Source: GAS188 sp044445965 (GTDB taxonomy: Bacteria; Pseudomonadota; Alphaproteobacteria; Rhizobiales; Beijerinckiaceae). From it: 52,887 nucleotides of DNA. Position numbers and translations under genes: made by a program. A model generated the notes under the pieces. It was given only the letters and a program-made list of their open reading frames with translations, did not search any database and was not told where the DNA came from. Shown piece after piece: positions 42,275 through 51,259 of the stretch. Position 1 is the first letter of the stretch, and each line of letters starts with the position of its first letter. The DNA is taken from assembly GCA_044445965.1 (NCBI GenBank), contig JBIOEJ010000026.1:1-52887 (forward strand), in the 5' to 3' direction.

Positions 42275-43351
42275 ATGAGCCACGGACAAGACACCAAACC
42301 CGCCCTCACGCGCCGCCGCATGATCAAGGGCGTGGCCGCAAGCGCCGCGGTCGCCGTCCTCGCCAAGCCCAACATAGCCCGCGCCGATCCGGTGCCCATC
42401 GTGCTCGGAACCAATGGCGGGGAGGAATACAAGGCGATGTACGAGGCGGTCTACGCCGCCTTCGAGCGCAAATACAACGCCAAGATCGTGCCGGTCTTCG
42501 GCGACGGATCGACGCTTCTCAACCGCGTCATCGCCGAGAAGGCGCGCCCGAGCATGGACGTGACGCTGACCTATCAGGGCGGCTGGCTGATCGGCAAGGC
42601 CGAAGGGGCGTTCGAGAAGATCGATTACGCGAACGTCCCGAACGCCGACAAGATGTACGATTTCCTGCGCGACCCTGACGGCTACGGTCCCTTCTGCAAC
42701 TTCACCGCCTGGGGCGTCTGCTACAACGAGGAGACGGTGAAGGCACCGCCGATGTCGTTCAAGGATCTGTGGAAGCCGCAATACAAGGGCGAGCTGATGG
42801 TCGGCGGCATCTACCACTGGCAGATACATCTCGCCGCCTTCGCCTATGCCTGGACGGGCGATCAGTCGAAGATCGATGTCGCCTTCGACAAGATGAAGCA
42901 GCTCGCGCCGGATCTGGCGGGCTTCTACGGTCTGACCTCCGACGCCCAGTCGAAGTTCCAGCAGGGCATCGCCCAGATGGCGACTTGGTACAGCCGCACC
43001 GTGCAGCGCCTGCGCAATGCCGGCATCCCGCTGCGGTTCCAGACGCCCGAGGAAGGCGCCTTCATCTATCCGATCAGCTACCAGGCGGTGAAGGGCACGG
43101 GGAAGCTCGATCTCGTCGAGAAGCTGATCGGGGAGCTCTACGACCCCAAGGCCTGCGTCGAGCTGGCCCGCCTCAACGGCTATATCCCGGCGAACCGCGA
43201 GGTGAAGCTGCCCGAAGAATTACAGAAATACATCCTGACCTATGATCAGGTCCTGAAATGCCACAACTGGGACTGGAACCTGATCAACGCCCAGCAGGAT
43301 GCCTGGCTGTCGCGCTGGAACGCGGAGGTGAGGCCGCTCCTGCGCGGGTGA
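42275..43351 (+). CDS. Polyamine-type ABC solute-binding protein, paralogue 1
   Basis: 358 residues with a Tat leader (LTRRRMIKGVAASAAVAVL, cleavage after IARA). The mature part, IVLGTNGGEEYKAMYEAVY, is of the PotD/PotF-like family 1 group. It is closely similar to the protein at 47269-48342 (shared KYNAKIVPVF, DG-TLLNRVIAEK, YQGGW/YQGAW, GGIYHWQIHLAAFA, LTSDAQSKFQQG). It stands alone on the plus strand and converges on the transporter operon, so it probably delivers a second ligand to the same permeases. Confidence 0.86.
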   Translation: MSHGQDTKPALTRRRMIKGVAASAAVAVLAKPNIARADPVPIVLGTNGGEEYKAMYEAVYAAFERKYNAKIVPVFGDGSTLLNRVIAEKARPSMDVTLTYQGGWLIGKAEGAFEKIDYANVPNADKMYDFLRDPDGYGPFCNFTAWGVCYNEETVKAPPMSFKDLWKPQYKGELMVGGIYHWQIHLAAFAYAWTGDQSKIDVAFDKMKQLAPDLAGFYGLTSDAQSKFQQGIAQMATWYSRTVQRLRNAGIPLRFQTPEEGAFIYPISYQAVKGTGKLDLVEKLIGELYDPKACVELARLNGYIPANREVKLPEELQKYILTYDQVLKCHNWDWNLINAQQDAWLSRWNAEVRPLLRG

Positions 43352-43371
43352 TGTAGCTGTCTAACCGCTTC

Positions 43372-43455
43372 TCCGCTCGTTCCCGCGAAAGCGGGAATCC
43401 AGGTCTTCCTTGCGTTTTGTAGTGCTGGGCTGCCGCTTTCGCGGGAATGAGCGGA
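43372..43455. repeat. Dispersed palindrome TCCGCTCATTCCCGCG, copy 2
   Basis: Begins TCCGCTCGTTCCCGCG and ends CGCGGGAATGAGCGGA, with inner inverted arms GAAAGCGGGAATCCAG and CTGCCGCTTTC. It lies between the convergent binding-protein and DUF4392 genes, a position suited to a bidirectional terminator. Related copies are at 23391 and 48525. Confidence 0.88.
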
Positions 43456-43468
43456 GATGGAGCTTCCC

Positions 43469-44425
43469 CTAAAACTTCCGCATGCGCGGCGGTTCCAGCG
43501 CCTTCTCGACGATGGTCCGCATGACGAGCACCAGCGCCGCGTTGGCGGCGGCCGGGATGCCGTCGCAGGCCGCGATCACGCCGCCGCCTCCGCCATCCGT
43601 CAATCCGAGGCCGACGCCGACATGGTGCAGCGCCTCCTCTTCCTCTGGCGCGTGGCAGAGCGAGACATCCTTGCGCAGCAGCGCCAGGCCGGCGCAGACG
43701 CCATAGGCGCCGAGATTGGAGGTGCTCGCCACCACCAGCCGCGTCGTCGGCACGGTCGAGAACACGCCGCCGCCGCATGGCGTCTTGTCCGCCTGGTTCA
43801 CCTGCGGCAGGCGCTTGGCGAGCTTCTCGTGCAGTGAGCCGAAGCCGATCTCATTGCCGCCGTCGCCGATGCCGAGCGAGGGCCGGCCGAGCGCCATATG
43901 GCTGCGGAACATCAAATCGACATTGCAGCGGAAGGCGTCCCGCGCGATGGCGGTCATGCCGTAGAGATGGCCGTTGACGTTGCCGCCCAGCCGCTCGATG
44001 GCGATCAGGATATCGGCAGCCTTGGCGGCCGCCTCCTGCTGCCCGGCATCGCCATGGCGCAGCTCCTCGATGGCGACCGGCACCTCGCCGCGGCGCGCCA
44101 GAGCGCGGATGGGTCCTGCGCTCGCGGCATCGGTGAGGATCGTGACGCCATGGCCGATCCGCGCGAGCGCCGCCGCGAGCACGATCGCGCCGAACGGCCC
44201 GTCATTCTCGCCGACCGGCATGTGCTCGGGGACCGCGGCGCCGGTGACGATGGCGATGCGCGCAGGCTCTACGTTCAAGAGCTTCGCGGCGCCGAGCACC
44301 AACGGACCGTCGGCCGCCTCGCGCGCGATATCGTAGAGGGCGCTCTTGAAGCCCCGGATGATGCCTGGCCGCCTGATCTCGATGGTCAGGAGCCGATCGA
44401 GATTCTCCGCCGCGATCGCCGTCAT
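43469..44425 (-). CDS. DUF4392 / D-glutamate cyclase-like protein
   Basis: 318 residues. The diagnostic segment is IVTGAAVPEHMPVGENDGPFG, followed by ALARIGHGVTILTD; later GIGDGGNEIGFGSL and the C-terminal STSNLGAYGV. The domain is the one of mammalian D-glutamate cyclase, which turns D-glutamate into 5-oxo-D-proline; in bacteria the substrate is mostly unproven. It is the last gene of the ABC operon, 3 bp after the ATPase. A second family member begins at 52328. With an oxoprolinase-like gene at 29833 it suggests a glutamate/oxoproline theme (inference). Confidence 0.84.
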   Translation of the reverse strand: MTAIAAENLDRLLTIEIRRPGIIRGFKSALYDIAREAADGPLVLGAAKLLNVEPARIAIVTGAAVPEHMPVGENDGPFGAIVLAAALARIGHGVTILTDAASAGPIRALARRGEVPVAIEELRHGDAGQQEAAAKAADILIAIERLGGNVNGHLYGMTAIARDAFRCNVDLMFRSHMALGRPSLGIGDGGNEIGFGSLHEKLAKRLPQVNQADKTPCGGGVFSTVPTTRLVVASTSNLGAYGVCAGLALLRKDVSLCHAPEEEEALHHVGVGLGLTDGGGGGVIAACDGIPAAANAALVLVMRTIVEKALEPPRMRKF

Positions 44426-44428
44426 GGC

Positions 44429-45553
44429 TCAAGCCTTTCGTTCATCGGCCGGGATCGACGCCGGCGCGGGGCTCGCATCTTCGGCCGGAGCGTCCGGCGT
44501 GAACACGCTGGCCACCTCTTCGTCCCAGCAGGCGAAGGCGGCCGCGCCCTTGTCCAGGCGCCAATCGGCGGGGCGCGCGAAGGCGCGCAGCTCCTGCCCC
44601 GTATCGGTGCGGAACAGCACGATCAGCCTGTGCCCTTGGAAGAGCACGTCCTCCACGCGGCCGGCGATGCCGACGCCGCCGGCGGCGATGCGCACGTCCT
44701 CCGGCCGCACCGCGACCAGAGCCTCGGCGCCCGGACGCAGCGCACCCTCCTTGCAGCGCGCGCCGACCGGGGTTCCGGCGATATCGAGACGAGCCCGGCC
44801 GCCCGCCACCGTCGCCACCTTGCCGGGAACGAGGTTCGTGGTGCCGAGGAAGGTCGCGACGAATTGCGAGGTCGGCCGATTATAGATCTCGCGCGGCACG
44901 TCGAGCTGCATGATCTTGCCGCTATGCATGACGGCGACGCGGTCCGAGAGCGTCAGCGCCTCCTCCTGGTCATGCGTGACGAAGATCGTGGTGATGCCGA
45001 TGCGCTGCTGCAGCTGGCGCAGCTCCACCTGCATCTCCTCGCGCAGGTTCTTGTCGAGCGCCGAGAGCGGCTCGTCGAGGAGCAGGATATCCGGCTCGAT
45101 CACGATGGCGCGCGCCAGCGCCACGCGCTGCTGCTGGCCACCCGATATCTGGCTCGGAAAGCGGTCCTCCTCCAGGTGCATGCCGACGCGCTGGAGCGCC
45201 GCCCGCGTGCGCTCCGCTGCCTGCGCCTTGCCGACGCCGCGCACCTTGAGCCCGTAGCCGACATTCTCCAGCACCGTCATGTGCGGGAACAGCGCGTAGC
45301 TCTGGAACACGACGCCGAAATTGCGCCGATAGGACGGCACCGCCGCGATGTCGCGTCCGCGGCTCACGATGCTTCCCTCATCCGGCAGGTCGAAGCCGGC
45401 GATGAGCCGCAGCAAGGTCGTCTTGCCGCAGCCGCTGGGGCCGAGCAGCCCCAGGAACTCGCCCTCCTCGACCGAGAAGCCGACGCGGTCGACGGCGGTC
45501 ACCGCGCCGAAGCGCTTGGTGACGCCGCTGAGGCTCAGGCGCTCGGGTGGCAT
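44429..45553 (-). CDS. ABC transporter ATP-binding protein (PotA-like)
   Basis: 374 residues. Walker A GPSGCGKTTLLRL, Q-loop region VFQSYALFPHMTV, signature ISGGQQQRVALARA (Ile instead of the usual Leu at the first place), Walker B DILLLDEPLSALD and switch His VTHDQEEAL are all intact. The C-terminal TOBE domain (about 240-360) is of the PotA type. It is the only ABC ATPase in the window. Start and upstream stop overlap by one base, so it is co-translated with the permease at 45553. Confidence 0.92.
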   Translation of the reverse strand: MPPERLSLSGVTKRFGAVTAVDRVGFSVEEGEFLGLLGPSGCGKTTLLRLIAGFDLPDEGSIVSRGRDIAAVPSYRRNFGVVFQSYALFPHMTVLENVGYGLKVRGVGKAQAAERTRAALQRVGMHLEEDRFPSQISGGQQQRVALARAIVIEPDILLLDEPLSALDKNLREEMQVELRQLQQRIGITTIFVTHDQEEALTLSDRVAVMHSGKIMQLDVPREIYNRPTSQFVATFLGTTNLVPGKVATVAGGRARLDIAGTPVGARCKEGALRPGAEALVAVRPEDVRIAAGGVGIAGRVEDVLFQGHRLIVLFRTDTGQELRAFARPADWRLDKGAAAFACWDEEVASVFTPDAPAEDASPAPASIPADERKA

Positions 45554-46371
45554 CAGCGCGCCTTCCTTCCCGCCGATACGTTCTCGAAGAAGCGGTCGAG
45601 GCCGACCGTGCGTTCGACGAGCAGCATGATGGCGAGCATGAACACCACCAAGAGGGCGCAGACGGCCGCGAGCGTCGTGTTGAGCCCCGTTTCCGCCGCC
45701 TGGTTATAGAGCAGCGCCGGCAGCGTGATCGAGCCCGGCGCGGCGAGGAAGAGCGACATGGTCACATTGTCGAAGGAGATGATGAAGGCCATGATGCCGC
45801 CGCTGATCAGGCCCGGCTTCAGCAATGGCAGCACGATGTCGATCAGCACCCGCCAGGGCGGAGCGCCGAGGCTGAGCGCGCTGTCTTCCAGCGCCCGGTC
45901 GAAACGGGTCGCCGCCGCCAGGATGGCGCGCATCGCGTAAGGCGTGCAGATCATGCTGTGGGCGAGCACCACCGCGACGGCGCCGCGGATGAAGCCGATC
46001 TGGCTGAAATACTGCAGGAGACCGATGGCGAGCGCGAGCTCGGGCAGCACGATCGGCGCGAGGAAAAAGGATTGCAGCGCCACGCTGCCGGGGAAGCGGC
46101 TGCGGCTGAGCGCGATCCCGATCCAGGCGCCGAGCGTCAGCGACAGGACCGTCGCGAAGGCCGCGACCTCGAGACTATAGACCAGCGCGTCGGTGAACTC
46201 GCCGAGCGTCAGGATCTCGCGGAACCAGCGCAGCGTGAATCCGGCGGGCGGAAAGGCGAGATATGGCGTCGTCGAGATCGAGGCGACGAGCACGACCAGG
46301 ATCGGCCCGACGATGAAGACATAGATCGCCGTGACCAGCACGAGGAAAGGCCAACGTTGCCACCGCGCCAC
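45553..46371 (-). CDS. Polyamine-type ABC transporter permease (PotC-like)
   Basis: 272 residues with six predicted helices, beginning WPFLVLVTAIYVFIVGPILVV. It has the EAA-loop DSALSLGAPPWRVLIDIVLP and the PotC/PotI feature YLAFPPAGFTLRWFREIL. Together with the PotB-like partner it forms the membrane pore. Gene order in the operon, from 5' to 3', is binding protein, PotB, PotC, PotA, DUF4392. Confidence 0.89.
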   Translation of the reverse strand: MARWQRWPFLVLVTAIYVFIVGPILVVLVASISTTPYLAFPPAGFTLRWFREILTLGEFTDALVYSLEVAAFATVLSLTLGAWIGIALSRSRFPGSVALQSFFLAPIVLPELALAIGLLQYFSQIGFIRGAVAVVLAHSMICTPYAMRAILAAATRFDRALEDSALSLGAPPWRVLIDIVLPLLKPGLISGGIMAFIISFDNVTMSLFLAAPGSITLPALLYNQAAETGLNTTLAAVCALLVVFMLAIMLLVERTVGLDRFFENVSAGRKAR

Positions 46372-46373
46372 GC

Positions 46374-47276
46374 TCAGGCGACCCCGCGCACCAGCCGCCG
46401 CTGCAGCAGGCGGTCATAGACGAGGGTGACGGCGATGATGACGGCAAGCAGCAGCGCCACCAAAGCCGAGCCGAACGACCAGTTGAAGGCCTGCCCGAAT
46501 TGCTGCAGGGCGAGGATCGGGATGGTCAATACCACCTGGCCGCCCAGCAGCACCGGCGTGACGAAGGAGCTGACCGCCAGCACGAAGACGAGCAGCACCC
46601 CCGCCGCTACGCCCGGCAGCGAGAGCGGCAGCAGTACGTCGAGGAAGACCCTCCAGGGAGGCGCGCCGAGGCTCGCCGCGGCATCCTCGAGCCGGCCATC
46701 CACCGTCTGCAGGCTGCCGAGGATCGCCAGCACCATGAAGGGCAAGAGCACATGCGTGGTGCCGATGACGATGCCGGTCTCGTTGAAGATCAGCCGGATC
46801 GGACGATCGATCAGGCCGAGGCCCTGCAGCGCCGAATTGATCAAGCCGCGGTTCGACAAGAGCACGATCCATCCATAGGCGCGCACCACCACGCTGATGA
46901 GGATCGGCGCCAGCATCAGGAACAGCAAGGTGCCCCGCCAGGCCGTGCGCGTGCGCGCCAGGAAGAAGGCGAGCGGATAGCCGAGCAGCAGCGAGAAGAC
47001 CGCCACGAGGATGCCGATGCGCAGCGTGACCCAGAGCGTTTCGAGATAGAGCGGGTTCGAGAAGATCTCGACGAAATTGGCGAGCGACCATCCCTCTCCG
47101 GTGATCCGCTGCGGGATCGGCCGCGCGAAGGCCATGCGCATGAGGCCGATGAGCGGCCAGGCGAACAGCAACAGGAAGTAGAGCGTCGGCAGCAGCAATA
47201 TGGAAATGCCGATCAGGTCGCGCCGCCGCCTCGCGGCGAGCAGCGCGCCCGGCGCCGGCGGCATCGCGTCAGCCAT
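46374..47276 (-). CDS. Polyamine-type ABC transporter permease (PotB-like)
   Basis: 300 residues. After a basic N-terminus (LLAARRRRD) come six helices; the EAA loop is DAAASLGAPPWRVFLDVLLP, nearly the same as in the PotC-like partner. Its start overlaps the end of the binding-protein gene by 8 bp. Confidence 0.89.
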   Translation of the reverse strand: MADAMPPAPGALLAARRRRDLIGISILLLPTLYFLLLFAWPLIGLMRMAFARPIPQRITGEGWSLANFVEIFSNPLYLETLWVTLRIGILVAVFSLLLGYPLAFFLARTRTAWRGTLLFLMLAPILISVVVRAYGWIVLLSNRGLINSALQGLGLIDRPIRLIFNETGIVIGTTHVLLPFMVLAILGSLQTVDGRLEDAAASLGAPPWRVFLDVLLPLSLPGVAAGVLLVFVLAVSSFVTPVLLGGQVVLTIPILALQQFGQAFNWSFGSALVALLLAVIIAVTLVYDRLLQRRLVRGVA

Positions 47277-48342
47277 GCACCAGGGGACGGATCTCCGCGT
47301 TCCAGCGGGTCAGCCAGGCATTCTGCTGCGCATTGATCATCGCCCAGTCCCAGTTATGAGCCTTCAGCACCTCTTCATTGGTCAGGATCTCCTTTTGCAG
47401 GGCCACATCGAGCTTGACCTTGCGGTTCGCCGGGATCTGGCCGTCGAGCTCCGCCATGGCCACGCAAGACTGCGGCTCGTAGAATTGGCCGATCAGCTTC
47501 TCGACGAGGTCGAGCTTCTTCGTGCCCTTCACCGCCTGGAAGTTGCTCGGATAGATGAAGGCGCCCTCCTCGGGGGTCTGGAAGGCCATCGGGATATTGA
47601 TGTTGCGCAGGCGCTGCGCCGTGAAGCTGTACCAGGTCGCGATGTCTCCGAGCCCTTGCTGGAACTTGGACTGGGCGTCCGAGGTCAGCCCGTAAAAGCC
47701 CGCGAGCCTGGGCGCCAGCTCCTTCACCTTGTCGAACGCCACGTCGACCTTCGATTGATCGCCGGTCCAGGCATGGGCGAAGGCGGCGAGATGGATCTGC
47801 CAATGGTAGATGCCGCCGATCAGGATCTTGCCCGCATAGTCGGGGCTCCACAGCGCCTTGAACGAGGTCGGCGGTTTCTTCACGGTGTCGCGGTTGTAGA
47901 CGATGCCCCAGGCCCCGAAACTGGTGAACGGGCCATAGCCCTCCGGATCGCGGATGAAGTCGTAGACATCGTCGATATTCGGGATGTTGGCGTAGTTGAG
48001 CTTCTCGAACACCCCTTCCGCCTTGCCGACGAGCCAGGCCCCTTGATAGGCGACCGTCGCGTCGAGCGTCGGAGAGCTCTTCTCAGCGATGACGCGGTTC
48101 AACAAGGTGGCGCCATCGGCGAACACCGGCACGATCTTGGCGTTGTATTTCTGCTCGAACGGTCCGTAGACGGCCTTGTAGACCTGCCGGTATTCCTCCC
48201 CGCCATTGGTCCCGATCACGAGCTCCGTGGGCGCGGCGCGGGCGATGTTCGGGGCCGCCAGCAAGCCCGTGGCGGCCGCGCCGCCGAGAAGGCCCCGCCG
48301 GGAGAGGTTGCGGCCGGTGCGGATAGCGGTCTCCTTCGTCAT
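47269..48342 (-). CDS. Polyamine-type ABC solute-binding protein, paralogue 2
   Basis: 357 residues with a Tat leader (LSRRGLLGGAAATGLLAA, cleavage after IARA). It is highly similar to the protein at 42275-43351 along its whole length and heads the transporter operon. The ATG at 48342 is preferred over an in-frame upstream start because the leader then has the normal N-region, and GGGAG lies upstream. The ligand is unknown; the family binds polyamines, but also opines, amino acids and iron chelates. Confidence 0.88.
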   Translation of the reverse strand: MTKETAIRTGRNLSRRGLLGGAAATGLLAAPNIARAAPTELVIGTNGGEEYRQVYKAVYGPFEQKYNAKIVPVFADGATLLNRVIAEKSSPTLDATVAYQGAWLVGKAEGVFEKLNYANIPNIDDVYDFIRDPEGYGPFTSFGAWGIVYNRDTVKKPPTSFKALWSPDYAGKILIGGIYHWQIHLAAFAHAWTGDQSKVDVAFDKVKELAPRLAGFYGLTSDAQSKFQQGLGDIATWYSFTAQRLRNINIPMAFQTPEEGAFIYPSNFQAVKGTKKLDLVEKLIGQFYEPQSCVAMAELDGQIPANRKVKLDVALQKEILTNEEVLKAHNWDWAMINAQQNAWLTRWNAEIRPLVHG

Positions 48343-48524
48343 GCTGGTTGCTCCCGTGCTGTCGCCTGGCCGGCCGCCTCGCCACGAGATCAAGCAAGAG
48401 CCGTGCCTTGCTCGATCCACGGCGCGTGCGCCGACCAATGAATATTATGTTCGCTGCGCTTGCAATAACGCAATTGCCGATTATCGCTCGGCGCGATGCC
48501 GGCCAGGCATCGCGCTAGCGCTGC

Positions 48525-48610
48525 TCCGCTCATTCCTGCGGATGCGGGAATCCAGACTTTCCACTCGTGGTTTGATAGTGCTGGATTCCCGCATCCGCGG
48601 GAATGAGCGA
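48525..48610. repeat. Dispersed palindrome TCCGCTCATTCCCGCG, copy 3
   Basis: Begins TCCGCTCATTCCTGCG and ends CGCGGGAATGAGCGAAGA. Inner arms GGATGCGGGAATCCAG and CTGGATTCCCGCATCC form a near-perfect 16-bp stem. It stands in the divergent space between the binding protein (start 48342) and the KstD-like gene (start 48616), only 5 bp before that ATG, so it must contain or replace the ribosome-binding site. Confidence 0.88.
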
Positions 48611-48615
48611 AGAAT

Positions 48616-50235
48616 ATGACCGACGCCGACCAATTCGATACGGATTTCCTGGTGATCGGGTCGGGCTGCGCGGCGCTGACGGCGGCGCTGCGGGCCTCGT
48701 CCGGCGGCCTGGGCGTCACCATCATGGAGAAGGCCGAGCTTGCCGGCGGCGCGAGCGCGATGTCGGGCGGCGGCATCTGGATTCCGGCCAACCATCACGC
48801 TCGCGCGGCCGGTTACAGGGACAGCCCCGAGGAGGCGCTCGACTACCTCAGGGCGACCGCGCCCGCGGGGTGGCACAGCACCGAGGATCTGCTTTGGAGG
48901 CGATTTGTCTCGACCGCTCCCGCTATGCTCGAATTCGTCGAGAGCAATAGCCCGCTGCGCTTCGCCTTGACCGACGAGCCCGACCCGATGGCGGAATCCC
49001 CGGGCGGCAAGGAGATCGGCCGCATGGTCTCGCCGCGTCCCTTGAGCCGCAGGATGCTGGGGCCCCTTGCCGGGAAGGTCCGCCGCTCGACGCTTCCCCA
49101 TATCCTGACCTATCAGGAGATGATCGGGCAGGACCCTTATCATCACCCCGTGCTGACCGGGCTCCGCCTGCTTCCGGCCTTGGCGCGGCGGCTGATCTCA
49201 AACTCCGCCGGTCAGGGAAACGCGCTCGTGGTCGGGCTCCTGAAGGCGTGCCTCGATCGGTCGTGCCGGCTCATGCTCGCGACCCGCGCCACGAGCTTGC
49301 TCGTCGATGACCGCAGCGGCCGGGTGGCCGGCGCCTCGGCCCTTCAGGGCGGCACGCCCTTGACGATCCGGGCGCGACGCGGCGTCCTGCTCGCCACCGG
49401 CGGATTCGAGTGGAATGCCGAGCTGGTGGCTCGCCATTTCGGCGGGCCGTTCGAGCGCATCGGCAGCCCGCGCAGCAACGAAGGTGATGGCCAGCTCATG
49501 GCGCTTGCCGTCGGTGCGCGGCTCGAGCGCATGGATCAAGCCAATATCTATCCGCTGCTGCCTGCGACCTATCAGGGAAAGCCGTCCGGCCTTCCCGTCA
49601 CGTTCCAGGCGGAGCCGCACGCCATCGTCGTCGATCGCGACGGCCGCCGCTTCGTCAGCGAGTTGTCCTATAACCTCGGCGAGGCCCTGGACCGGCGCGA
49701 TCCGACGACCGGTGAGCCGTTGCACCTGCCGGCCCATGTGATCGCGGACGCCCGCTTTATGCAGCGCTCGGGACCGTTCCGCTGGTATTCCCGACAGGCA
49801 AAGGACTGGATCGTCGAGGCCGGTTCGTTGGCGGATATCGCGCGACGGATCGGCGTTCCCGCCGCGAACCTCGAGGCGACGGTCGACCGCTTCAATGGGT
49901 CTTGCGATGCCGGCCGCGACGCGGATTTTCGGCGCGGCGAAAGCGTCTGGGAGCGCTACAAGTCCGGCCACGGCACGGCTCTCGGCAAGATCGAGAAGCC
50001 GCCCTTCTACGCCATGTCCGTCAACCGCTCGACCGTGGGCACCAAGGGAGGCGCGCGAACCAACGACAAGGCGCAGGCGCTCCGCGCCGACGACAGCGTC
50101 ATCGAGGGATTATTCTGCGCCGGCAATGTCATGGCGAACCCGATCGGCACCCGCGCCGTCGGAGCCGGGACCACCCTCGGACCCTGCATGACATGGGGCT
50201 TCGTCGCGGCGGAGACGGTCCTCGAAGGGCTTTAG
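48616..50235 (+). CDS. FAD-dependent oxidoreductase, 3-ketosteroid-delta1-dehydrogenase-like
   Basis: 539 residues. FAD motif DFLVIGSGCAALTAAL (residues 9-24), EKAELAGGASAMSGGGIWIP, and the C-terminal NRSTVGTKGGARTN with GLFCAGNVMANPIG and GAGTTLGPCMTWGF follow the KstD/fumarate-reductase flavoprotein pattern. Members introduce double bonds next to keto groups in steroids or related cyclic ketones; the substrate here is not known, and no other steroid gene is nearby. The ATG lies directly after a dispersed palindrome, without a separate strong ribosome-binding site. Confidence 0.86.
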   Translation: MTDADQFDTDFLVIGSGCAALTAALRASSGGLGVTIMEKAELAGGASAMSGGGIWIPANHHARAAGYRDSPEEALDYLRATAPAGWHSTEDLLWRRFVSTAPAMLEFVESNSPLRFALTDEPDPMAESPGGKEIGRMVSPRPLSRRMLGPLAGKVRRSTLPHILTYQEMIGQDPYHHPVLTGLRLLPALARRLISNSAGQGNALVVGLLKACLDRSCRLMLATRATSLLVDDRSGRVAGASALQGGTPLTIRARRGVLLATGGFEWNAELVARHFGGPFERIGSPRSNEGDGQLMALAVGARLERMDQANIYPLLPATYQGKPSGLPVTFQAEPHAIVVDRDGRRFVSELSYNLGEALDRRDPTTGEPLHLPAHVIADARFMQRSGPFRWYSRQAKDWIVEAGSLADIARRIGVPAANLEATVDRFNGSCDAGRDADFRRGESVWERYKSGHGTALGKIEKPPFYAMSVNRSTVGTKGGARTNDKAQALRADDSVIEGLFCAGNVMANPIGTRAVGAGTTLGPCMTWGFVAAETVLEGL

Positions 50236-50292
50236 CGGGGCGCCCGGCGCGGGGAAACGCGAATGATTGTCTTCTAACCGATCATCCATATA

Positions 50293-51174
50293 ATGCCGGT
50301 GATCATCGATCGCACGCGCAGCTGGGACATGTCGGTCATGGCCATCCTCGCTCGGCAATTCCGCCGCTTCCTCGGCCCGTTCGCAGTGTTGCTCCTCGTC
50401 TGTTTCGCCGGCCGGACCGTGATCTCGGGCAGCGCCCAAGATATGGACGGCATGTATCAGGCGACGGTCATCGTCACCGGCACCGACATGCGCAGCCGCC
50501 CGATCGGATTTTCGCGGGCCTTGCGTCAGGTCCTGGTCAAGGTGTCGGGCGAGCCGCGGCTGCAAGACGATCCGCGCGTCGCTGAACTGGCGGCCCATGC
50601 GGACGCCTTGGTCGCGTCGTTCGGCTATGTGGATCAGATGGCCGGCATCAAGGTCCACGACGACCAGGGCACCTACGACCGGTCCTACGATCTCACCGTG
50701 CGTTTCGATCGCGAGCGGATCGACAAGGCGCTGGCGGCGCTCGGCGAACGGCCTTGGCGCGGCGAGCGCGCCATGGTGGTGCCGGTGCTGCGGGTTCGCG
50801 GCGTCGTCGGGCCACCTTATCTGTTCAGCGCCGAGGCCCCGGCCGGCGCCGATCAGCGCGTCTCCTTCTTCAATTCGGGCATCAAATACGGCATCGCGCT
50901 GCGGGTCCCGACCGACACCGAGCTTGCCGCCTGGGGCGCCAGCCTGGATCGGGTCGCCGTCCCGTCGGCTCCGCCTGCCGCCGACCAGGTGTTCGTCACC
51001 GGCTCGCTCGAGTTTCAGGAGAGCGAACCGATCGGCTGGGTCGGGTCGTGGCGGATGCGCTGGCACGAGGCCGATTTCGCCTGGCGGGTGAGCGGGGTGA
51101 ATTTCGACGAGGCCATCAACGATCTCGCCCGTGGCGCCATGCGCGTCATGTCCGGCCATGGCGCGCCGGAGTGA
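50293..51174 (+). CDS. DUF2066 domain-containing exported protein
   Basis: 293 residues. A hydrophobic N-terminal segment (about 31-47, FLGPFAVLLLVCFAGR) acts as signal peptide or anchor. The following part, YQATVIVTGTDMRSRPIGFSRA with VLVKVSGEPRL, is the beginning of DUF2066, a family of unknown function in proteobacteria. The start is uncertain: 50293, or an internal ATG at 50329/50338 closer to the hydrophobic segment. It converges on the LysR gene. Confidence 0.78.
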   Translation: MPVIIDRTRSWDMSVMAILARQFRRFLGPFAVLLLVCFAGRTVISGSAQDMDGMYQATVIVTGTDMRSRPIGFSRALRQVLVKVSGEPRLQDDPRVAELAAHADALVASFGYVDQMAGIKVHDDQGTYDRSYDLTVRFDRERIDKALAALGERPWRGERAMVVPVLRVRGVVGPPYLFSAEAPAGADQRVSFFNSGIKYGIALRVPTDTELAAWGASLDRVAVPSAPPAADQVFVTGSLEFQESEPIGWVGSWRMRWHEADFAWRVSGVNFDEAINDLARGAMRVMSGHGAPE

Positions 51175-51259
51175 TCGAGCCAGCGCGCCGGTCCGCCGCC
51201 GCTCTATTTTTGCAGTATTTTCAGCGGGCCATGCGGTCCAACCCACGGCCCCGGTCGCC

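Noticed and set aside
43898..45709. 603-codon open frame on the plus strand
   Set aside because: It is antisense to the DUF4392 and PotA-like genes and has typical shadow composition.
7333..48610. CRISPR array or IS element as explanation for the repeats
   Set aside because: Copies are dispersed over tens of kilobases, have no regular spacers, and no cas or transposase gene is present.
36402..50235. A steroid-degradation cluster (IpdAB-like pair and KstD-like flavoprotein)
   Set aside because: The two are almost 9 kb apart in different operons, and no other steroid or cholesterol-catabolism gene (HsaABCD, KshAB, FadE-type) is in the window.
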